A DNA stretch of 21,349 bases from contig NZ_JBGGGR010000002.1 in the NCBI RefSeq assembly GCF_041276565.1, forward strand, positions 1-21,349, in the 5' to 3' direction. The translations under genes and the position numbers were made by a program. The notes beneath the pieces were generated by a model that did not search any database, was not told the DNA's origin, and saw only the letters and a list, made by a program, of their open reading frames with translations. Source of the stretch: Phytoplasma sp041276565. GTDB lineage: Bacteria > Bacillota_I > Bacilli_A > Acholeplasmatales > Acholeplasmataceae. Positions 15,943-21,349 of this stretch are shown in pieces; position 1 is the stretch's first letter; every line of letters begins with the position of its first letter.

Positions 15943-17207
15943 TTTTGAGTAATATTGTTGTATAACATTCTTAATTTATTTTGTTTTGAAGGGCTTCTTA
16001 AACGTCTTAAAGCTTTAGATTCTATTTGACGAATTCTTTCTCGTGTAACTCCAAATTTATGTCCTAATTCTTCTAAAGTGTAAATATGTCCGTCTGTTAA
16101 ACCATAACGCATTTTTAACACTTGTTCTTCTTTATCTGTTAAATTTTCTTCTAAAGATTCATCTAAAGTTTTTTTTAACATCTCTTGCAACATGTAATTA
16201 TGTGGCGAAATAGTGTTAGGATCGTTAATGAAATCACCTAAAGATGAATCATCTTCTTCTCTAGCTGATGTTTCTAGCGAAATAGTTTCTTTTTCGATCA
16301 TTTGAATATCAATAATTTGTTTTTCATCGATTTGCATTTTTTCAGCTAATTCTTCATTTTTTACTTTACGTAATAAATCTTGTGTCATTTTGCCTCTAAA
16401 TCTAGAAATTTTATTCATTGTTTCGATGATATGTACTGGTATTCTAATAGTTCTAGCTTGATCAGCTACTGCTCTTGTAATTGCTTGTCTTATCCACCAA
16501 GTAGCGTAAGTAGTAACTCTGCAACCTTTTGTATAATCAAATTTTTCTACAGCTCTCATCAAACCCATGTTGCCTTCTTGAATTAAATCCAAAAATAAAA
16601 TTTTTCTTCCTATATAACGTTTAGCGATTGAAACAACTAAACGATAATTAGCTTCGACTAATTTATTTTTTGCTCTATTGCCGTCTTTTATTTTTTTATT
16701 AATTTCTTCTAATTGTTCTGTAGTCAAGCTTATGTCTTGATTATTATATTTTTCTAATTTTTTCTTAGCTTGCGCACCTGCATAAAGTAATTTAGTTTGA
16801 ATTTTTTCTTCTTCTAAAGTTAACAAAGGGATTTGCCCAATTTCTTTTAAATACATTTTAATAGGATCGCTTATTTGAGCTGAATTTGGAGTGTTATTAA
16901 CATTCAAATCTTTTTTTAACAATTCTTCTTCAGGAGTAATAGTATTTTTTTTAGCGTATAATTCATCGAATGCATTGACCTTAGATGATTTTATTTTTTT
17001 GGAACTGTTATTTTTGATTTTGAATTTTTTTTGAGACATAGTAAAAAATTTAATAATTTTTTTATTAAAAACATCTTCATCTTTATAAAAAGAATCTAAC
17101 AATTTATTTTTTTGTTGAAAAGAAGTTATTGGTATAAATTTGACTTCTTGTTCCAAAAATAAATGATGGTTTTTATAAATTTTTTTGAAAACTTTTCTCA
17201 AATTCAT
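15939..17207 (-). CDS. rpoD: Primary sigma factor (sigma A / RpoD)
   Basis: Directs RNA polymerase to housekeeping promoters. The 422 residues show region 1.2 (DPIKMYLKEIGQIPLL, 114-129), regions 2.1-2.4 (LVVSIAKRYIG to TYATWWIRQAITRAV, 190-247), region 3, and region 4.2 with helix-turn-helix GVTRERIRQIESKALRRLR near the C-terminus. An N-terminal Lys-rich stretch of about 110 residues stands in place of a normal region 1.1. ATG 17207 has an AGGGG site. A 24-base AT palindrome (17298-17321) lies about 90 bases upstream, between dnaG and rpoD. Confidence 0.97.
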   Translation of the reverse strand: MNLRKVFKKIYKNHHLFLEQEVKFIPITSFQQKNKLLDSFYKDEDVFNKKIIKFFTMSQKKFKIKNNSSKKIKSSKVNAFDELYAKKNTITPEEELLKKDLNVNNTPNSAQISDPIKMYLKEIGQIPLLTLEEEKIQTKLLYAGAQAKKKLEKYNNQDISLTTEQLEEINKKIKDGNRAKNKLVEANYRLVVSIAKRYIGRKILFLDLIQEGNMGLMRAVEKFDYTKGCRVTTYATWWIRQAITRAVADQARTIRIPVHIIETMNKISRFRGKMTQDLLRKVKNEELAEKMQIDEKQIIDIQMIEKETISLETSAREEDDSSLGDFINDPNTISPHNYMLQEMLKKTLDESLEENLTDKEEQVLKMRYGLTDGHIYTLEELGHKFGVTRERIRQIESKALRRLRSPSKQNKLRMLYNNITQK

Positions 17208-17297
17208 AATTAAGACCCCTTTTTTTATTTCAATAATTTCAAAATTACACTATAAAAGAAAATAATAAAAAAATAAATTAATTATTAAACTTCTCAC

Positions 17298-17321
17298 AAT
17301 AAAATAATATATTATTTTATT
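17298..17321. repeat. 24-base perfect AT palindrome between dnaG and rpoD
   Basis: The sequence is its own reverse complement over 24 bases with no loop, core AAAATAATATATTATTTT. It lies in the 163-base dnaG-rpoD gap. It could be a regulator site, part of a promoter region, or chance in AT-rich sequence. Confidence 0.5.
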
Positions 17322-17370
17322 TTAATTACAATACATTTTTATTTTTTTATATAATTTTTTAATTAATATT

Positions 17371-19326
17371 TTATATTCTTGTAGCGTCTTCTTCATTTTT
17401 ATCATTTAAGTTGTTATCTATGTCAAGAATTTGTTGTTTAAATTCTTCATTTTTTTGTTTAAACTCGTTTTCAAGTTGTTTAAGATTATCTTTTTCTTCT
17501 TGATTTATCTCTTTATCTGTTTCAAATAATTTCTCTTTGAATTCTCGAATTGCTTTTTTTATTCTATTTATTTCCAAAAGTTTCTTTTTTAGCGCGAAAG
17601 GTAAAAAAAGTTGTTTTAAAAAGTCTTCTCTTTTGATTGTTTTTTTATTGTCTAAAAATAAATTTTTTTCTACTTTAGATAATAAATGATATATCTTTTC
17701 AGAATTATTAAATTTATCCTCTAAATTACTTTGCAAGAATGTTTTAAAAATTGCAAATTTAAATTCTTTTATCTCAAGATTTTCTATTTCTTCAAGAAAA
17801 TATTTTTTAATGCCGCGAATTAATTCCAAAACATCCGGTTCAATTAATTCTAAATATTCATCATAAAGTTTTTCTAAAATAGTTTCGACCCAAGCAATAA
17901 AATTATTTGATTGATGTTTTACAAGTTTAAATATAGAAGATAACAAAGATATCGATTTTAAATCAACTGGAATTTCGCCTTCAACAAACATTTTGTCTTT
18001 TTGTTTTTCTAAAAATATAATGTATTCTTTTGCTAAATCTTTACCTGGAACTAAATTAATTTGTTCATTAAACTTCTCGTATATTTTTTTTTGATAATAT
18101 TCCATAGTAATTATATCATGATTTTGCAATATTTTTCCTATTTTTTTTTGAATTTGATTAATACTTAAATCTTGTTGTTTTAATTCTTCGAGATGATAAA
18201 AAATATAATCTTTGATGCAGGTGTGGATGTTGTCTTTTAAAAAATTGATATCCCTTATGTTATCTGAAATATATTGATCCGGGTCTTTTCCCTCCGGAAG
18301 AACAAAAATTTTAGTGATGATTTTGTTTTTATTTAATAATTCCGCGGCTTTTTGGTTCGCTTCTTGTCCGGCTTTATCACCGTCAAAAGAAAGAATAATT
18401 TTTTTTACTTTGGTTTTTAAAAAAGCAGCTTGTTGTTGGTTGAGATTGGTTCCTAGAGTGGCGACGGTGTTTTTCATCCCGATTTGATAAAAAGCGATGA
18501 CGTCAAAAAAACCCTCACATAAAAAGAGCTCTTTTTTTTCTTCGATTTCTTTTTGATGTTCGTGAAAGCGATACAAAAGATTATTTTTTTGAAATAATTT
18601 ATTTTGAATGTTAAAGAGATATTTAGCTTGTTGTTTGTTGTTGTAGGTGCGTCCACAGAAGCCGACTGTTTTTCCTTCTAAGTTCGTGATAGGAAAAATA
18701 ATGCGGTCTTTAAAAAAATCATAATAAGGGTTTTGATTTTCTTGAGGTTGGTTTTTGTCAAAAAAAATATTTTCTTGAATTAAACCTAAAGTCAGTAAAT
18801 CTTTTGTTTTGAACCCTTTTTTTAAAAGATACCCTGTTAAAGCGTTTTGACTATCATAAGCGTAGCCCATCTTGAATTCTTTAATTAAATCAATTGTTAA
18901 TTTTCTTTCGTTCAATAAATAATTTCTTACAGGGTGGTCTTGGTATTCTTCTTTTTCTAAAATCATGAATAAAGATTTTTGAAAATAATTTTGAGTTAAA
19001 TTTAAAATTTCTGTTAAAGGATTAATAGCTATTTTCTTTTTTAAAAAATCAAAATTAAAAAGTTCCGCTAGTTGTTGGGCGGCTTCTGGTAAGGGGATTT
19101 GTTTCAGTTGACTATAAAAGGTTAGGGGTTTACCACCTTTTCGACAAGCCATACAAACCGCGATATTTTTTTCGACCGAAACCGAAAAGGAAGGGGTTTT
19201 TTCCGAATGAAAAGGACATAAACCCATAAAGTTTTTGCCTTTTCTTTTTAAGACCACGTCACTTTTCTCAACTAATTCATGAATCGCGATTTCTTCATTT
19301 AATTTATCAAAAATAGTTTGATTCAT
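17371..19326 (-). CDS. dnaG: DNA primase DnaG
   Basis: Makes RNA primers at the replication fork. Zinc-binding domain: Cys37, His40, Cys58, Cys61 (CPFH...CMAC). RNA-polymerase core follows, then the Toprim domain with Glu271 (CEGFFDV) and the acidic triad DGD (315-317). The C-terminal helicase-interaction region (about 430-651) is Lys/Glu-rich and poorly conserved. At 651 residues it is slightly longer than usual. The 5' half (about 18240-19326) is visibly richer in G+C and uses codons such as CCC, ACC, GCC, GTC and CTG, while the 3' half is as AT-rich as the surroundings. It lies 29 bases behind glyQS. Phytoplasmas also carry dnaG copies on mobile units; the neighbours show this is the chromosomal one. 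Confidence 0.96.
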   Translation of the reverse strand: MNQTIFDKLNEEIAIHELVEKSDVVLKRKGKNFMGLCPFHSEKTPSFSVSVEKNIAVCMACRKGGKPLTFYSQLKQIPLPEAAQQLAELFNFDFLKKKIAINPLTEILNLTQNYFQKSLFMILEKEEYQDHPVRNYLLNERKLTIDLIKEFKMGYAYDSQNALTGYLLKKGFKTKDLLTLGLIQENIFFDKNQPQENQNPYYDFFKDRIIFPITNLEGKTVGFCGRTYNNKQQAKYLFNIQNKLFQKNNLLYRFHEHQKEIEEKKELFLCEGFFDVIAFYQIGMKNTVATLGTNLNQQQAAFLKTKVKKIILSFDGDKAGQEANQKAAELLNKNKIITKIFVLPEGKDPDQYISDNIRDINFLKDNIHTCIKDYIFYHLEELKQQDLSINQIQKKIGKILQNHDIITMEYYQKKIYEKFNEQINLVPGKDLAKEYIIFLEKQKDKMFVEGEIPVDLKSISLLSSIFKLVKHQSNNFIAWVETILEKLYDEYLELIEPDVLELIRGIKKYFLEEIENLEIKEFKFAIFKTFLQSNLEDKFNNSEKIYHLLSKVEKNLFLDNKKTIKREDFLKQLFLPFALKKKLLEINRIKKAIREFKEKLFETDKEINQEEKDNLKQLENEFKQKNEEFKQQILDIDNNLNDKNEEDATRI

Positions 19327-19355
19327 TTTTTGAATACCTTTTTTAGATATATAAA

Positions 19356-20735
19356 TTAAAATGTTATTTTGTTTTCTATATAATTTTTAATTTCATCAAT
19401 TTTTATTTTTTCTTGTAATAAAGTATTTCTATCTCTTATAGTAACTGTATTTTGGCTTAAACTCTCGTCATCAATGGTACAACAAAAGGGAGTACCGATC
19501 ATATCTTGTCTACGATATCTTTTACCTATACTTTGACTTTCATCATAATCTACTTCAAAAAAAGAAGATAATCGACGATATATTTCTTTTGCTTTTTGAT
19601 TATGTACTTTTTTAATTAAAGGTAAAATAGCTAATTTATAAGGAGCTAAAAAAGGGTGTAATTTCAAAACTTCTCTTGTTTTTTTATTATCTAATTTTTC
19701 TATTTGATAAGCATTAATGACAATAGATAAAAATAATCTTTCAACACCCAAAGAAGGTTCGATAACGAAAGGCCAATATTTTTCTTTAGTTTCCATATCA
19801 AAATATTGTAAATCTTTTTTAGAATGTTTTTGATGATTTTTAAGATCGAAATCAGTTCTAGAAGCGATACCTAATAATTCATCAAAACCCCAAGGGAAAC
19901 GAAATAAAATATCAGTAGTAGCATTCGAATAATGACTTAATTCACTGGAATCATAATTTTTTCTTTTTAATTTATCCAGATCAATTCCTAATTGTAAAAG
20001 AAAATCCAAAGAATATTTAATCCAAAATTCAAACCATTTTAAATAATCTTTCGGATGACAAAAAAATTCTAATTCCATTTGTTCAAATTCACGAGTACGA
20101 AAAATAAAATTACCTGGAGTGATTTCGTTTCTGAAAGATTTTCCCACCTGACCAACTCCAAAAGGAATTTTTCTTCTAGTAGAATTTAAAATATTTTTAA
20201 AATTAATAAAAATACCTTGACAAGTTTCTGGTCTTAAATATATAGGAACAGCGTTTTCTACCACAGAACTTTGATATGTTCGAAATAATAAATTAAATTC
20301 TTTAACAGGAACCCAATTTTCAGTACCTAAAATTTTATTTTGAATTAAATATTGAGTCATTTCTTGATAACTTAATTTGTCCACATCTATTTTGCTATTA
20401 TGTTTTTTAATTAAGTGATCTGCTCTATAACGTTTATTATCATCTTTATTTTCCGCTAAAGGATCGATAAAAAAATTTAAATGTCCGGAAGCTTCCCAAA
20501 CTTTCGGATTCATTATAATGGAGCTATCTAATAAAACGTTATATTCGTTTTCTTGAATAAATTTTTTTTTCCAAGCTTTTTTAATATTTTGTTTTAACAA
20601 ACTACCTAAAGGACCATAGTCGAAACTATTTGCTAAACCATTATAAATTTCACTACCTGAAAAAACGAAACCGGAACTTTTTAAAAAATTCACAATTTCT
20701 TTAAAAGAAATGGTAGATTTATTTTCATTCAACAT
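19356..20735 (-). CDS. glyQS: Glycyl-tRNA synthetase, homodimeric class II
   Basis: Charges tRNA-Gly. At 459 residues it is the single-chain alpha2 type, not the glyQ plus glyS type. Motifs: SGSEIYNGLANSFDYGPLG (26-44), YLRPETCQGIF (166-176), motif 2 FRNEITPG...FRTREFEQME (201-221), motif 3 EPSLGVERL (326-334), and the C-terminal anticodon-binding domain ending with CTIDDESLSQNTVTIRDR. ATG 20735 has no clear ribosome binding site and may be coupled to era, 46 bases upstream. In Bacillus, recO sits between era and glyQS; here it is missing. Confidence 0.97.
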   Translation of the reverse strand: MLNENKSTISFKEIVNFLKSSGFVFSGSEIYNGLANSFDYGPLGSLLKQNIKKAWKKKFIQENEYNVLLDSSIIMNPKVWEASGHLNFFIDPLAENKDDNKRYRADHLIKKHNSKIDVDKLSYQEMTQYLIQNKILGTENWVPVKEFNLLFRTYQSSVVENAVPIYLRPETCQGIFINFKNILNSTRRKIPFGVGQVGKSFRNEITPGNFIFRTREFEQMELEFFCHPKDYLKWFEFWIKYSLDFLLQLGIDLDKLKRKNYDSSELSHYSNATTDILFRFPWGFDELLGIASRTDFDLKNHQKHSKKDLQYFDMETKEKYWPFVIEPSLGVERLFLSIVINAYQIEKLDNKKTREVLKLHPFLAPYKLAILPLIKKVHNQKAKEIYRRLSSFFEVDYDESQSIGKRYRRQDMIGTPFCCTIDDESLSQNTVTIRDRNTLLQEKIKIDEIKNYIENKITF

Positions 20736-20781
20736 AAATTATTTAAACCATTCGATTATTATTTTTTAAATTCTAAATGAA

Positions 20782-21349
20782 TCATAAAGAAACGTTTTGT
20801 TTACGTAAGGAATCAGAATCTATTTTAACCCATAATTTTAAATTAATTTTCATTTTTAAAACCTTTTTGATATCTCTTTGAGCAGCGATCCGAATTTTTT
20901 TTAAATTCTCACCATTATGGCCTATTAAAATTTTTTTTTGATTAATTTTAGGGACAAAAATTAAAACATTGATAACATTAGGCACTTGGGCTTCAGTTAA
21001 TTCTGTTTTTTCTAACACATTCCGACAAACATGAGGTAATTCTTTATCTAAATAAAAAAAGAATTTTTCTCTTAATAATTCTGTGATTAATTTTTCTTGC
21101 GTTATATTTGTTTTAGTTTCTATTGGAAACAAAAGTTTTCCCTCATTTAATAGAGATAAAACATTATCTTTTAAAATTTCTAAATTTTGTTTATTAACGC
21201 TAGATATAGGAACGACAGCGTCAAAATCAAATTCTTGAGTATAACTTAAAATAATTTTATCAATGGCTGTTTTATTTTTTAAAATATCTATTTTACTAAT
21301 AACTAAAATAATTTTTTTTTGATATTTTTTTAAAAAATTTAAAAAATAT
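20782..21349 (-). CDS. era: GTPase Era, 5' end cut by the window edge
   Basis: Ribosome-assembly GTPase that binds the 3' end of 16S rRNA. The visible C-terminal 188 or so residues start in the G domain: VISKID is the NKxD-type G4 motif and VPISSVN the G5 motif. The KH domain follows, with IGHNGENLKKI supplying the GxxG loop. The frame is open from the window edge; a TTG at 21132 is an internal codon, not the start. The Walker motif lies outside the window. Order era-(recO)-glyQS-dnaG-rpoD matches Firmicutes. Confidence 0.93.
   Translation of the reverse strand, partial: YFLNFLKKYQKKIILVISKIDILKNKTAIDKIILSYTQEFDFDAVVPISSVNKQNLEILKDNVLSLLNEGKLLFPIETKTNITQEKLITELLREKFFFYLDKELPHVCRNVLEKTELTEAQVPNVINVLIFVPKINQKKILIGHNGENLKKIRIAAQRDIKKVLKMKINLKLWVKIDSDSLRKQNVSL

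Noticed and set aside
16380..16586. Plus-strand 68-codon reading frame
   Set aside because: Lies wholly within rpoD regions 2-3 on the opposite strand; a shadow of conserved sigma-factor coding sequence.
18474..18656. Minus-strand 60-codon reading frame
   Set aside because: Out-of-frame shadow within the catalytic part of dnaG, without a ribosome binding site of its own.
17371..19326. dnaG as part of a phytoplasma mobile unit
   Set aside because: The flanking genes are the conserved era-glyQS-dnaG-rpoD-trmK housekeeping order; no transposase, ssb, hflB or himA gene is near.
21000..21132. TTG at 21132 as the start of a short KH-domain protein
   Set aside because: The frame is open upstream to the window edge and encodes the Era G4 and G5 motifs, so the TTG is an internal Leu codon.

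Overview
The window is very AT-rich (about four fifths A+T by eye) and encodes reduced, Firmicutes/Tenericutes-type housekeeping proteins. It most resembles a phytoplasma chromosome ('Candidatus Phytoplasma', wall-less plant-pathogenic Mollicute). TGA is a stop codon here, not Trp: alaS and rpoD both end in TGA exactly at the family C-terminus, each inside an ATGA overlap with the next start. This separates it from Mycoplasma/Spiroplasma and fits phytoplasmas or acholeplasmas. The very low G+C recalls the apple-proliferation group, but that is a guess; I cannot assign a species.

Layout. 1-160: ten tandem copies of a 13-bp unit running into an intrinsic terminator. 160-592: AT-rich spacer holding a minus-strand terminator. 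593-2320 (-): a broken gene for a secreted protein, with a signal peptide interrupted by TGA and four frame changes. 2635-2684: terminator of a two-gene RNase J operon (2762-6186, -), made of a normal RNase J and a paralogue that has lost nearly all of its metal ligands. 6331-6897 (+): recU, the only plus-strand gene. 6923-8088 (-): an ECF-transporter S-component-like membrane protein and an OsmC/Ohr protein with a promoter carrying a palindromic operator candidate. 8238-9505 (-): a small membrane-anchored unknown, YneF and RsmD. 9592-14324 (-): alaS-ruvX-trmR-greA-yqeG, a condensed form of the Bacillus alaS...greA cluster. 14325-15004: long spacer with a 16-bp tandem array. 15005-15417 (-): tRNA-Arg(UCU) and rpmF. 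15505-21349 (-): era-glyQS-dnaG-rpoD-trmK, the Bacillus macromolecular-synthesis region without recO.

Together the genes serve core information processing: tRNA charging (AlaS, GlyQS), tRNA and rRNA modification (TrmR, TrmK, RsmD), ribosome assembly (Era, RuvX, L32), transcription (sigma A, GreA), mRNA decay (RNase J pair), replication priming (DnaG) and recombination (RecU). Accessory content is limited to the decayed secreted protein, the simple tandem repeats, and the ECF and OsmC genes.

No mobile element, CRISPR array or wholly new system is visible. The points most worth a second look are the degenerate RNase J partner, the decayed secreted protein with homopolymer frameshifts, the osmC promoter/operator, the perfect hairpin abutting the rpmF ribosome binding site, and the two tandem arrays.
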